Assembly (NCBI RefSeq): GCF_000835495.1
Contig: NW_015622542.1
Span: forward strand, 6,943,936-7,007,935
Length of the DNA stretch: 64,000 nt
Source: Cladophialophora immunda
Lineage: Eukaryota > Ascomycota > Eurotiomycetes > Chaetothyriales > Herpotrichiellaceae
Reading direction: 5' to 3'
Below the pieces are notes generated by a model. It searched no databases. It was not told the origin of the DNA and was given only the letters and a program-made list of their open reading frames with translations. The translations under genes and the position numbers were made by a program. Shown piece after piece: positions 33,629-45,200 of this stretch. Within the stretch, counting starts at the first letter, position 1. Each line of letters opens with the position of its first letter.

Positions 33629-34657
33629 TCAACTCCCACCGGCATATCCATGCCTCAGCTTCGCCATCCGCGGTTCGATTAAAGGATGCCATTGAGCGAA
33701 GAACGTTATTGCTGTGTGACCACAGAGTCAGCGAATGCCGTCATAAGAAGAGATTTTCAGTAGATTGAAGAACTGCCTGGTGCGCTCATCTTCATCACGC
33801 AATATAGTGACAACGGCGAGGTTCAGGCATTGGTATCGGTGGTGGACAAGCAACCATGAGAGTGGCGAGCAGGAAAAGCGCGATGAAGAACAGGGCACAT
33901 ACCCCACATGATATAACAACTTGCAAAGCTTAGAATGAGGGTGCTTCTCCATATGCTAGAGTAACGAAAGTCAGTATTAGCCGACCAAACAATTTGAAAG
34001 TCGCTGCCAGGATGTTGAGTATCTTGATTGTTGCTATTGCTCCATAACGTCCGTCGTCGACTTGACAAGGAGAAGAGCGAATCGACCGATGTAAAGAAAT
34101 AAAGTTGAAACATACGTTTGATTTTCACCCTTCGGGCTCAAGAACCACGCAGCGACACTGAGGACGACAATGACGATCAGACCGATCAGAATAGACCACC
34201 TGCCATAAGAGTCGATACGTTAGCTCAAATCTGACTTTATTACCAGAGCTGAGGGGCAGTGCAACTGTCGAGGCTGTGGGAGCAGGACAAAATTGAGACA
34301 TAAGGTGAAATAAGAGCATAGAGCAGAAGGTTTTGAGAAAGACGACTTTCGGCCATCGATCATGACGTCCGGGACTGTAGGCAGGTGGAGGGTCATCTTG
34401 CTCCTGGGAAGCGCCGAGGGCTTGATCCGTCGCTCTCTGAAACGTAGAAGCAAAAGACCACTCCAAGACTCGATCTTCTCAGAGCCGACATCCTCCTCTT
34501 GTCCCGAGATCCAGCTCTCATGTCCTCGTGTGTAGTGACTATTGTCCCTAGTGGCTGTGTCGCTGAGCGAGATGTGTGGAAGGTTCGAGTTTGCGAAGGC
34601 GACATCTTGAGCTCACACACTCTGTGCATGTATGATGTGAACGTACCCATTTGCCAT
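33629..34657 (-). CDS. vma9: V-type H+-ATPase subunit e (VMA9), four exons
   Basis: 76-aa membrane protein of the vacuolar ATPase V0 sector. Exons on minus: 34657-34647 (only 11 nt, ATGGCAAATGG), 34199-34116, 33955-33903 and 33711-33629. Spliced, the protein reads MANG, then WSILIGLIVIVVLSVAAWFL (first membrane helix), the signature SPKGENQTIWRS, TLILSFASCYIMW (second helix) and AITFFAQWHPLIEPR, ending HGYAGGS. The SPKGENQT..WRS..LILSF and QxHPLI motifs are diagnostic of fungal subunit e. All donors and acceptors are GT..AG and all phases fit. Intron 1 is 447 nt and intron 3 is 191 nt, long for this window. No single open frame reveals the gene, so it is easily missed. Confidence 0.9.
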
Positions 34658-35168
34658 CTTGTATAGGTCCTTCTTTTCTTGGTTCAAAGACTCGAGTGAT
34701 AGGCGTAGTTATTGGAAGCTGCGATCCTACCGGGGTCGTTGGAGACGACCGCGACAATTGCCCAAGGTTGGCGAGGGGCTTTGCCGGAGAGGATACTGAA
34801 CAGGTGATCGGTCACTTGGAGAGACGGGCAATTCTGTGTCGGAAGGCGATCGCTGGATACTCGCGATTGCAGGAGCAGGACCAAGGTCGCAAGTCGAACA
34901 AGGATAAAGCTTCGACGTGAGGAAACGGAGGTTGAAGCCAAAGCGGGCAATCTTCGGCAAGCGCATTCAACGTGTTGCAGGTCAGGGAACCGACAGAATC
35001 GGCTCTGACATCAACATCTACGCGTACAACAACAGCAACAAATGACATTTGGTATGCGGATCTAAGTTTGATGACAATTTCTCCGTCCCATCCATCCCAT
35101 TGCTGAGAAGACAGTAGTAGCCGAAACAAAACACAAAGTACACGGGCCGAAGCCTCTGGTAGCCAAAA
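34658..35168. other. vma9 promoter and GVP36-like gene 3' flank
   Basis: About 510 bp between two minus-strand genes. Overlapping short frames exist on both strands but none has a motif or a coherent exon structure. Confidence 0.55.
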
Positions 35169-36365
35169 TCAAGCACCCTCTCTGCTCTTGCGATAGTTGC
35201 TCTCCTGCTCGACCTGGAGTTGATCGATCTCTGGGGCCAATTCGGACAGAATTTCGTATGCTTTCTTATGGTACTCGAGTTGCGCAGCAATCAAATCCGC
35301 AAGGTTACGGAGGGGTTCGGGCGTGTCCAGAACCTGTTCAGGTCAGTTCCATCGTAGTGTCAGCTCGTCGTCTGGCATAGACTCACATTCTTCATTACGC
35401 CTTGGGCTTCCTCCACCTGCGAGACAAAATCGTCTTCCTTGGCCTCAATCTCAGCACGAGCATCCTCGCTCAGGGCGGTCTCATCATCCGGGTTCATGCC
35501 ACGACCCTGAATTTGACTCTTCTTGGCCGCCTTGGTGCTGTCCAACAGCAAGCGGCTGTTTTCCACGGCCTTTCTCGCCTTGGTTGCGAACTGAATGTTT
35601 GTGTTCAGTGTGGTACTCCACCCTGCAAGAAATCGCGACTGAATGGCCTGGTCCTGCGCCAATCGGGCTTCGCCCACTTTCTCTTCCGCAAGCGCATATT
35701 TCTCCAAAGCATTTGCCAGTGGATCTTCGCCAGTCCCCGAAGTGTTAGATTGTTTGATAAGCTGGGAACTCGCCAGCGAGGCGCGCGCAATGGCATGATT
35801 GAAAGTCTTGGGTTGAGGCTTTGCCGAGGGAGGAGCAGTAAAGGCGGTTGCGGCTTCGGAGGCGTTATGAGCTTTGGAGAGAAGTGTGACTTTCTCCGAA
35901 ATGCTGCGACCGAGATCGCCAAAGGATTCCCGGATGTTGGGTGGGTAGTCGTAGGCTTCATTCTGGTATTGCTTGCTAGACGACTGTCAACACGGATCAC
36001 AGCATTGGATTTTGGAAGTCGTACGTTACATCAAGCAGCTTCTGATGAACTTGCTTCAATGCATCGACTCGTTTCTCAAGCTCGGTGTAGTCTGCAGGCA
36101 GTTGGGTCTGAAATCTCCTCGGTCAGTGGACTGCGCCCAGGTATCGATCGAGTGTTGTCTGATAAGACAGACCTTGTCTTCGGCATTTCCGAACTGCTCC
36201 TTGAGGTACTGTTGGCTCCGTTGCCAGGACGGAGTAACTGTCGAATTGAATGCCGAACTGACAGCAAGAAACAGGTCAGTGGGATTGATGATGAGTGGTT
36301 TGGTCGGGGTTCAATCGACAGGGGCCGCACCTGATGTTCTTCCCAAACGCAGAAAACTTGTCCAT
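35169..36365 (-). CDS. gvp36: BAR-domain protein, GVP36-like
   Basis: Predicted 313 aa from five exons on minus: 36365-36331, 36257-36172, 36091-36025, 35975-35387 and 35333-35169. BAR proteins bind curved membranes; yeast Gvp36 is a Golgi-vesicle protein linked to endocytosis and vacuole traffic. Seen: start MDKFSAFGKNI, TPSWQRSQQYLKEQFGNA, DYTELEKRVDALKQVHQKLL, YDYPPNIRESFGDLGRSISE, PPSAKPQPKTFNHAIARASL, and helices to LEYHKKAYEILSELAPEI. The frame before intron 2 is one base out of step with the expected continuation EDKTQLPADY, because of an extra G near 36180. Using the acceptor at 36093-36092 rather than 36109-36108 restores an open frame but loses TQLPA. Family is secure; that junction is uncertain. 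Confidence 0.85.
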
Positions 36366-37105
36366 GGTTGCAGTAGCTTGCTTAAGACCACAAAGAGAAC
36401 AATGGTGGCGAACCTCAAGATGAATATGTGGTACAGGAAATCAAGGACAATGGACTGAGGACTGGGCAAGCGATTTGTTTGTTGGATTAGGAAGAGGGAT
36501 GGATGAGATGCAGTCTGACATCGGTCAAACGGGCGCCGGAGGCGTGGGGAAACGCTGTTCACATGTGCACCTCACTACTACGGCAACCCATAAGCTCGCC
36601 TGGTCCCCTTTACAGGGATATCACTATAGTGCTCAAGACCGTCCGGCCCCCAGAAGCATTCAACATGGGGATTTTATTTCTCATGAAAGATTGAAGGTAA
36701 ATCATCACCCGACTCGTATCTATCCAAATTCCAGAAGTTGAATTCACCATCCACAGCCTAGCAAGTCCACATACGAAATTCGTCAAACATGCTTAATCGT
36801 GCGAACTGTCTTCTCAAAATCGTCGGAGTCCATTCCGTATGTCTTGTCCAAGTTTAGCAGACTATCTTCGAAACTTTGTCGCAGGTAGATCAATCTCAGC
36901 CGAGCAGAAAGATTGGCGCAGATTGGCAATTGATATCTCATCCGCGCCTGAAGTCCCCCTGGAAGCCCCTGGCCCAGCACCTATTGTGTGTGCTTCCTGG
37001 AAGATCACTCAGGTCAGAGTGGCCATCATGGCCTTGATGATTGCCGGGCTGGGGGCAGCCGAGCGTGAGCGACCTGTCCAACGCCGGTCAATCAAGGAAA
37101 CTTGT
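36366..37105. other. gvp36 promoter and 3' flank of the arginine-rich gene
   Basis: About 740 bp. Short unsupported frames only (for example minus 36783-36980). Nothing recognised. Confidence 0.5.
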
Positions 37106-38753
37106 TCATTTGACGATTAACGACATCCTACCTCTCCGATCCTTCTTGACTTCGAGAACCTCGTCGCCCCTTCTCTCAATGATGACTTCTCCCCGAGGTG
37201 ATGGAGATCTGTCACGCGTCCGCTCAATCTTGATGATCTCCCCACCTTCGCGCTCGTACCGTCTCTCGCGCCTCAATTCTCGCCTTTCAGCTTCCAATCT
37301 GCGGATTTCTTCCTTGATATCCCGCTCACTGCGGTGTGGCTTGCGATCGACCACCAGTGCGAGGGGGCCCACGTGAACCGAGTTTGAATCTTCGACTTCT
37401 TCTCGAGTGATTCTTCGCTCGATAATGGTTTCATCGCTGACAGACGATCCTCGGCGGTGCGTGGTGTGAGATCGGTGTGTTCGTGCTGGGGAGACTTCCT
37501 TGATCACTTCTTTCTTTTCCACAACGGTCTCCTTGAAGACTTCAGGAGAAGATCCACGGCGCGAGCGTCTTCGAGACCGAGATCGATGAGATTTTGGAGA
37601 CGGAGATCGAACTGAGAGGCCATCCCAATCGCGCACAGAGCGGGGTGCTTCTGCAAGTGGCATAGTCTTGATCTCCTCTCTTTTCTCCGTCTTCTCAATT
37701 ATGATTTCACCTCCATGCACGCTAGGCGCGCGAATGCTAGGGGCCACAGTCGGCGGAGCTTCGATGAGGCGAGTTGTTGTCACTGCAACTCTCAGATATC
37801 CGTTTCCCAAATGCCTGATGGAACAAGCTTACCTTCTCTCTCGCGATATTCCTTGCTCTTAGTGAAGATCTCATCGATGTTGTCTGGACCCAACGCCTTT
37901 TCAATGATGATGGTTCGCTCATCCTGCAATAGTCAGTTTCGGCAAGATTACTTGGACAGCTCAATATTCTCACCTCTTCATAGTACGGATAGCCCAAATC
38001 AAAAAGCACTTTAGTATGAACCAGTCTTTTTGGCATACGCGTCTTCCCTCGTCGTGGGTATGGCTTCTCCTCGATGATCTCTTCCCTGCGCTCTTCAATA
38101 ATTTCTTCTTCCCTCACTGTACGGCGTTCAGGGGAAGGGCTGCTGTTCCTGCTTCTTCGCTTGACCCATTCGCGCTCACGGTACTCTCTGAAACCATCAT
38201 CACCGTAGTAATCAGGGTCTTGTACACGGATATCCTCGTAAAACTTTTCGTCATATCGAGGATACCGTCTAGGCGAAGGCGGCCGGACGGGAATCAATTC
38301 ACGGGGAGGAAGTCCCCGTGGAGGACGATGGCCGTCGTCGTAGTCGTCAAAGCGTCTGGCTGGCCGGCGGTCAAATGTGTCCAAACTGGACTGGCGGCGG
38401 ATGATACCCGGTCGTGGGATGGGATCCGGTCTGGGTGGTCTCTCAGGGGCGTATGGGACTACCTGACCTCGTTGCGCTCGCGGATCGTAGTAGTCGGTTT
38501 CCTCAAAATATTTGCGTTCGCTAGCACCGCGAGGGCCATATCGGTCTTCTTCATAGTATCTCTGGTCCTCGTAGACGGGAGCACGGCGGGGTGGGTAATC
38601 GGCGTATGGAGGGCGTTGGTCAATGACCGGTGGAGCCGGGGCACGCACTTCTCGTTCACGAACAAAGCGCTCGGTATCCCATCTCTGAGGAGCAGGATCG
38701 CGATAAGGGAGATTTCCTTCGGAATAGCGAGGATCGCCGCGATACCTTGACAT
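37106..38753 (-). CDS. Arg/Glu/Tyr-rich fungal protein of unknown function (possibly DUF8035)
   Basis: 515 aa from three exons on minus: 38753-37974, 37923-37833 and 37782-37106. Introns are 49 and 50 nt (GTGAGA..GCAG, GTAAGC..GCAG) and all phases close. The N-terminal 230 residues are low complexity, rich in Arg, Tyr, Pro and Asp (RYYEEDRYGPRG, DYYDPRAQRG). A more ordered block straddles the exons: MPKRLVHTKVLFDLGYPYYE, then DERTIIIEKALGPDNIDEIF and TKSKEYRE. I associate this block with a fungal domain of unknown function, recalled as DUF8035. The C-terminal half has RS-like patches and charged helices (EEIRRLEAERRELRRERR), ending GRMSLIVK. A nuclear or RNA-related role would be a guess. Gene model good, function unknown. 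Confidence 0.8.
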
Positions 38754-39678
38754 GTTTGCTAAATGGGCCTGGCCGAACGGCAGGGAGGTGGGCGGTAATC
38801 CTGGACGGTCGGTGACCTAGGGGAATGAGATTAACGGGCGAGACGGTAAGAGACCGTCTACTCCTCCCTTGGCGAGATGGTTGAGCAAGTGAAAGAGGAT
38901 TTCCTGTCGAAAGGCGGGCGACGATCAATATGAAGAGTCTTACAGAGGAGTCGCAGCAAGATTGTGACGATCACGCTACTCAGTGAGTGTTGGGGGGGGG
39001 TGGAATTAGAGTGGCAGTGAGTTGGGCTGCTGATGACGTCGCTGCAGTGTCCCTCGTTGATTGGGCACTGCTTCACAATACTGCTAGCAATAGGCGAGGA
39101 AACGCCCCCAGCCTCCTTTGCCCTCCTTCGCCCAAGGCCCAATTCCCATGGATCCATCAGGTTTTGGGCAGCATTTTCAGACTCATCTTAGCTGCTTGGT
39201 ACTTTGTGGAAGGGGCACGCTAGCTTAGACGGTCCCTGAGCTCGATGGCTACATCTGAAGCTTTAGGCACGCCGCGGTTTAAGTACAGTGTACTCTGTAC
39301 CGAGTACGAGATCAGACATCACCACTCAGCCATTGAGGGCACCGTTTCAAACTGCGCTGATAGGCGCTCCCTAGCAATCTGTGGACACTGGGTTTGAACG
39401 TACGTACCCGTGGATATGTGAAGACGCCGAATTCCTCTGGACCTCTGACCTCGTGTGGTATCTCACATCCGAATAATGCCTCGATCACAATGTCTAGAAA
39501 TTCCTCCGGGGCGCCAGCCTGGTCTCTTGGTTTCCCGCAATGCAAAAGGTGAGCCGTCCCTGTCGTCCCATACAAATACCCCCACGACCATCTGTGACCC
39601 CGGCGGCATCGCCCACCCTTCGAACGCCTGGGCGTTTTCATGAATCGTAATTACATACTCATCTCAGAGTAAACATGC
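38754..39678. other. Promoter of the arginine-rich gene and taf12 3' flank
   Basis: About 925 bp, with a G9 run at 38992-39000 and a TGTACCGAGTACGAG motif near 39297. A minus frame at 39312-39641 (109 aa, ATG start) has plausible composition but no recognised motif and is not called. Confidence 0.5.
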
Positions 39679-41423
39679 TCAGTTCTCCTTTCCATTGGTG
39701 CCAGTCGCAGCGGTAGCGCTTGCGCCTCCTGTCAGCTTGGCAGCTTGGACTGCACTCATCTTGTGCGCCCAGCCTGGCGCAGGTTGTGGCCGTCGTACGG
39801 TTCTAATTTCGTCGGTTGAGATTCCCGGCACACGAATGTTGTATTGGCGCTCGAGAACGATCTGAATGTCGCGCAATTCTAGGCTTGACGAACCACGGAG
39901 CTTGGCAAGCTTGCACGCAGATGACACCAGCTCATCGACGAAGTCATCGGCAATAGCGAGGAATATCTGATGAGAGTTAGCACACAGTATCGGCATCAGA
40001 ATCACCAACTTACTTCTTCGGCTTCGGGGTCGAGCTGCTCGTCCGGGCCTGGGCCGCATACCTCGCGCACCAGCTCATTCAATTTCTTCTTAGATAGAAT
40101 TCTCCCGTCCTCGCTCGACTCCAGCACATATCCAGGCAACGCAGTGATGGCAGGCTGCGCAAGCTGACCGGGCAGCCCGACCCCTGCGCCGCCGGTCAAG
40201 GTTGGTCGGGACGGAGGCATCGCCACAGGCTTAGGCTCGGGGACTTGTAAATTCTTGGTAATGTTAGGAGTTGCTGTCTTGATGCCATTGATACTTGTGT
40301 TGAGCGGGTGCGGATGGATGCCCGCGGACGTGGCGTGTTGTTGCAAAGGAGGCATGGCTTGTCCTTGATGGGACGGTGGACGAGCTCCTGCAGAGCTATC
40401 TCCCTGACCAGGTTGGGGAAACTGCGCCTGGGTCGCTGTAACGGGAGTGTGAGACGTGCCTACGCCAGTGTTGGGACCGACTTGAGGTGCAGGTGCCGTC
40501 GGACTGCCTGCTTGAGCTTGTGAGGCGCTTGCTTGGTTACGTGCGGCAGAAACAGCACTACTGATGGAATGGGCAGTAGGGCCTTGAACACCAGGCTGCA
40601 TAAGGGGTGCGGCAGTAGTGTCTGCTCCTTCACTAACGGGCACAGCTTGTTTTGAAAACTGGTGTTGAGGTTGCGCGGCTCGAAATTGTTCCTGCTGCTC
40701 GTTGAATTTCTTCATAAACGAGGTACTTTCATTGACCGCCCGATCGCACTGCGCAATCTTATTGTTGTAAACCTCGTTTTCTGCTGCAGTCAACGGATTC
40801 CCTGTCGCTTGTCGCTGCTGAGCCTGACGCTGAAACTCGGCCTTCTTTTGCTTGGCGACTTGAAGTCTCTGCAGGGCTTGCCCCAACCTGGCCTTTGCCT
40901 CGCGCAACCACACTTCAGCAGGCTCGGTGCCCTTTGTCATTGCCGGAGGGTAGTAGAAGTGTTGCTCGTTCACCTTTCGTTGGATCTCGGGCAAGAGCTG
41001 ACTGAACTGTACAGCGCTACCTCCGCTCTGGCCTGGTCCCGCGCCAGCTTGTGGCTGAGCAGGTTGACCTGTGACTCTAGGCGCCTGTCCCTGTGGTTGC
41101 GGTTGTGGTTGCGTCTGCGCCTGTGCCGAGACCTGCTGTTGTGCTGCGTGTTGTTGAGCCATCTGTTTTCGTTGCTGCCATTGCTTCATCCCCGCCATGA
41201 GTTGGCTCGAAGTCTTGACCAGGTTCGTATATGCTTCGGTATATTTGGGATCCGTTTGGGGTGTGGTGTTCAGAATCTCCCAAAACCTCCTCACGCCCTG
41301 TTCAAACTGTTGTTTCTGGGTTGGGTTGAGCTGAGGCAGTCTCTGTACTTGCTCCGGCCGGATCAAGGACGCTTGCTGTTGCGGCGCAGGCTGCGCCGGT
41401 CGGTTTTGCGCCGTGCCATCCAT
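39679..41423 (-). CDS. taf12: TAF12, histone-fold subunit of TFIID and SAGA
   Basis: 565 aa from two exons on minus, 41423-40014 and 39966-39679, with a 47-nt intron (GTAAGT..CATCAG, phase 0). TAF12 pairs with TAF4 in TFIID and with Ada1 in SAGA through an H2B-like histone fold. The long N-terminal part is Gln/Pro/Ala-rich but has ordered blocks: LNPTQKQQFEQGVRRFWEIL and LLPEIQRKVNEQHFYYPPAM. The histone fold begins at ILSKKKLNELVREVCGPGPD, crosses the intron, and continues IFLAIADDFVDELVSSACKL, AKLRGSSSLELRDIQIVLER, QYNIRVPG, with the fungal extension PQPAPGWAHKMSAVQAAK. The frame opens three codons earlier at a TTG; the ATG at 41423 (MDGTAQNRP) is used. Confidence 0.94.
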
Positions 41424-42280
41424 GGCGAACAAATATGATCGGGAGAGGGGAATAGAATAAGCGACCGGGAGGAAACGTCCAGTCCAGATGACGAGTGCTG
41501 ACTCGATTCAGTCTGCGGCGAGGAGAATGGCGGAATGGAGAGTCTCTAAGGGAAGTAATGTCATTTCATTTGCATTTCGAAATGGTCCATGCCGCTCAAT
41601 ATTCAGCAAAGAGATAGGTAATATAAGCTGAAATATCGAGAGATCCTAACAACAAGAGGGAGAGACACAGTCAGATCCCGTGGATCTGAAAAAGCAGCAC
41701 AGCGGTGGTATAGCGAAGAGTTGGAAGGGCCCCTCTTGCTTCAAACCGAGCATTCGACTTGGCACCGGCTAGCCTCGTCTTCCCAGCCTCGCAGGCTTAT
41801 GCCCTCCAACCGATTCCACACCGGGCAAGTCGACGACTTCTACCATCACGCATGGCGCATGACGCATGACGGAAGTATTTTTGTCGGATTAGATGAATAC
41901 CCCTTACTCTCGTGGCTGATATCTGCACGTTTCGCTATGTGGGAGAAACAGCGTCCTGCGGTGGCCGCAACGAGTGTCCAGGTGCAGTCGGTCTTTCGTA
42001 CTTCTATGCACCATGCAAGTATCCTGGCTATCAATAAATTCAGATGAAGAGTCTCCCGTCAACCGGCCACTTTTAGCGAGTGGTTACAAATACGTTCGTC
42101 TCCATGAGCATTGCCCAAATCGTTAATTTTTGCTCATGACAATGCATTTTTCCGTCCCATCTACCATGCCCTCGGAGGCCTGTGCAGCGAGTAAGGTATT
42201 GCTTCATCTCCACGAGACACTCAACTTCCCCGACCCTTGGGTTAATAATGCACAGAATCTACCCTTCATGTCCCATGTAT
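41424..42280. other. taf12 promoter and POL2 3' flank
   Basis: About 860 bp. No supportable coding exon. A plus frame at 41721-42047 has no motif. Confidence 0.5.
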
Positions 42281-45200
42281 TCATGAAATCATACACATAG
42301 TCTTGACCTCCTCAACAACCGCCTTCACCATCCTCAACCCATACATACCCGCTACCCGTTCCATTACCTTTAGCCTTCCCCTGATGTCTCTCACATCCAC
42401 GGTGGCGATCCACTCTCCGCCGCATGAACAATGATCTGCAAATGCACTGTCGTCACCCTGTAAACCACCACACTTTTTGCATTTAATATCCTGTGCCTGC
42501 CATGTCAGCAGCATTGACTGAACCCTCGCAATGAGTTTCTCTTCGAGGATGATTTTGTTGTACTCCGCCCCACAACTGTTGCAGGTCCATGGTTTGTTGC
42601 TCACTTCCACTCCACTTTCGTTTATGCCAGGTAGCACATCCTCGTCACGGCATAGATCCAGATCCCTAGTCATGGTACACGTGTCGCAGACGAGATTCTC
42701 GAAGCGCAAACTCGCGCTCGGGTTTTCGAATCGGGCCTCCTTCCCAAACTCGCGGACGTCGAAGAGGGCCAGGAGCTCTTTGCGGAGAAGTCGTGCTTCA
42801 AGTTGAAGAGGTTTCGACAAAGAGAGTATCTGCATAAGCGATTTCACCAGTTCCAGGACTGGGTCACGTGGATGGCGCGAATCACTCGATTCCAGAGTCC
42901 CTCCTGGCAAAGATGGAAATGTCCAGTCGCTGGCCAGTTCGGGATGTAATAATTCCTCCCGCTGACGCCGAATCAAACTAGTGATTTGCTTCTTTAGGGG
43001 CTTGGAAAACTGGTCTTGCAGGACATTTGTAATCTCGGTGCTGGTTGGATCTTCCGTCAAACTGATGAATGGAGAGGGCAATTGGGTAGGTCGAATGGTG
43101 GACGGTGTGCTCTCAAATGACTTTTGCGGCCTTTTCAGGTTTTGCATGAACTCGATGAAGATGATCACCCAGTCGTCGAAAATAGGTTGCAAGGGCAGTG
43201 GCAGGAACTGTGAAAGTTGCCAGTGCACAACGATCTCGAGACTGGAGTGAGTAGTATTCTCTGTAACCGTAGGGGTGCCTTTACCGCCGTAGTTGTATGC
43301 ATCGTACCAAAGCAGGATGTCCCAGTAGTCTTTGACCTCGAGCCCAAGGAATTGGAACAGCGGCTTTTGTTGGATCGATTTGAGAATGTACTGGGAATAC
43401 GCATATGCGTTTTCGACGTCTTGCTTTGAAGTTTGTAGAAGTAACCGTGTCGGGCTCGCAAAAACAACCTGAGAACCCACCCGGCGGAAGTCAGTGATGA
43501 GTTGCTGCAGCGCTTTCTTTGACATCATCTGCACATAGTAATGCAGGTGCCGATCGTAAAGACAGGAAGCAGGAGCTTCAACCCATCGGACTAAATGTTG
43601 AACCATTACGTCTGCGAGTCGATGACCGCGACAAGCTTCTGCCCACCATGACTTAACCATCTCTCGGAGTACTTCGAGCGCTGCCTGTGCAAACCCTCCA
43701 TTCGACTTCATCATGTTGGAGTTGAGCGGATTGTCTTCGTCTACCGTCGGGTTAAAGGCAACAGACTCGGTAGAACCCTCGCGGTCGTTGATTATGGACG
43801 AGGTCAGTATAGTGTTGATTGCAAGGTTCTGTACTGATACATCGACACAGACCGAAGTGTAGGCTCCTGGATTGTTGATCGAGGGCATCTCCACTATTTC
43901 GTTGAGCGGGCCCAGAATATCATCGCGCTCGTGTCCGCCATGGTCTGGGCGAGCTTGATCAGACCACCACAGAACGATGTTGCTTCTCTTCAACCTCCGC
44001 GCATAGGCCAGATCGATGAGGAACCGAGGGTCGTCCCTTTCGAGGTTGCATAGAGGTACATCACCGTACCGAGCAAGCTCAATCAGATGCACCAGCCATC
44101 CAGAAACGTTGAAGTAGTGAGAGATCAGCTGCTTGATGGCGTGGCCTCGCCAAGCCAAGGAGGGGAGATCTATGTCAGATTGCTCTGCTGGCAGAAATAT
44201 GACAGGATAGTCCCTGATGGATCGAACATCATGAACGAAGCTCTTGTGCGCAGTTGTCTGAAGGAGGATGATTGTCGGCTTCGTCTCATCCGATCGCCAC
44301 TTCTTCAGTATATCTGCTAGTTCAAGGTGTGCCTTTCTTTTTGTCGTCACTTGCGAGATCTTGAAATTTATGCTGGGTTGATAGTCGAAGATGGCCTGCA
44401 CCATAGCCTCATCTTGGACTTTCTGACGATATTGTTCGGTATAGATCTTGTCAGCATTCGGCATCTGGCTGTCGCGGCTGCGACTCATGACGATGATATG
44501 CGCCTCTGATTTGGTGGTGGAGAAGAGAGCGAATACGTTCCTGTCACCAGCAGCAACGTGATACAAGTAGATATACCCCAAGGAGGCGGGCTCATCTAGG
44601 TATGTCGACTGGGCATCACTCCTGACTAGTGATGCTAGATCAAACCCCTGTTCAAGGCCTTTCCCAAGAACACCTTTCTGTCTCTCATCGAAAGAGCACA
44701 TGTTCCCCAATTTCAGCAGGGCGCGCATAAACAGGGGCAGTTGACGCTCATAGACGCCTTCAACACTCGGATGATTGCACAACAACGATACTGATTCTGC
44801 TTCTCGCAAATATGTCTCCTCAGGCATCGTTAATTGGAACAGATGCACTGATGGATGGCCATTCGGTAGCACATGACTGACCTTTTCGACATCGCAACCA
44901 GGTATATCCACGTTTGGAAGCTCTTCCCCTTTGAGATTGAGATACAGCGTGCGCGGGACTTTGATGTGCAACGTGTGGATCTTCTTCCCGATAATGACAA
45001 ACGCAGCCACTTCGCCGGGCAAATCCCCTTGACACAATTGTAGAACATGCCAGGTATTAGTGTACATCGATTCGGCTTGGTTGCGGAAGAAGCTGCTGAT
45101 GGAGTCTGTAGCAACATTTTGTCTCTCTCCGAACAGTTGACGTCGTCGCGCCTTGGCCTGCTTTTGTGACTTCCACTTCCTCTTCTGAAACTGGAGCCAA

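Noticed and set aside
35402..36334. 310-aa plus-strand open frame opposite the GVP36-like gene
   Set aside because: Antisense shadow that runs through introns of the BAR gene; no recognisable domain.
38016..38750. 244-aa plus-strand frame opposite the arginine-rich gene
   Set aside because: Complement of a low-complexity Arg/Tyr/Pro exon whose minus-strand splicing is consistent; no motif on plus.
39312..39641. 109-aa minus-strand frame between taf12 and the arginine-rich gene
   Set aside because: ATG start and fair composition but no motif, partner exon or known relative; not enough to call a gene.
40662..41438. 258-aa plus-strand open frame opposite taf12
   Set aside because: It is the exact complement of the Gln/Ala-rich taf12 exon, Leu/Arg-rich as expected for antisense of such codons, and has no domain.
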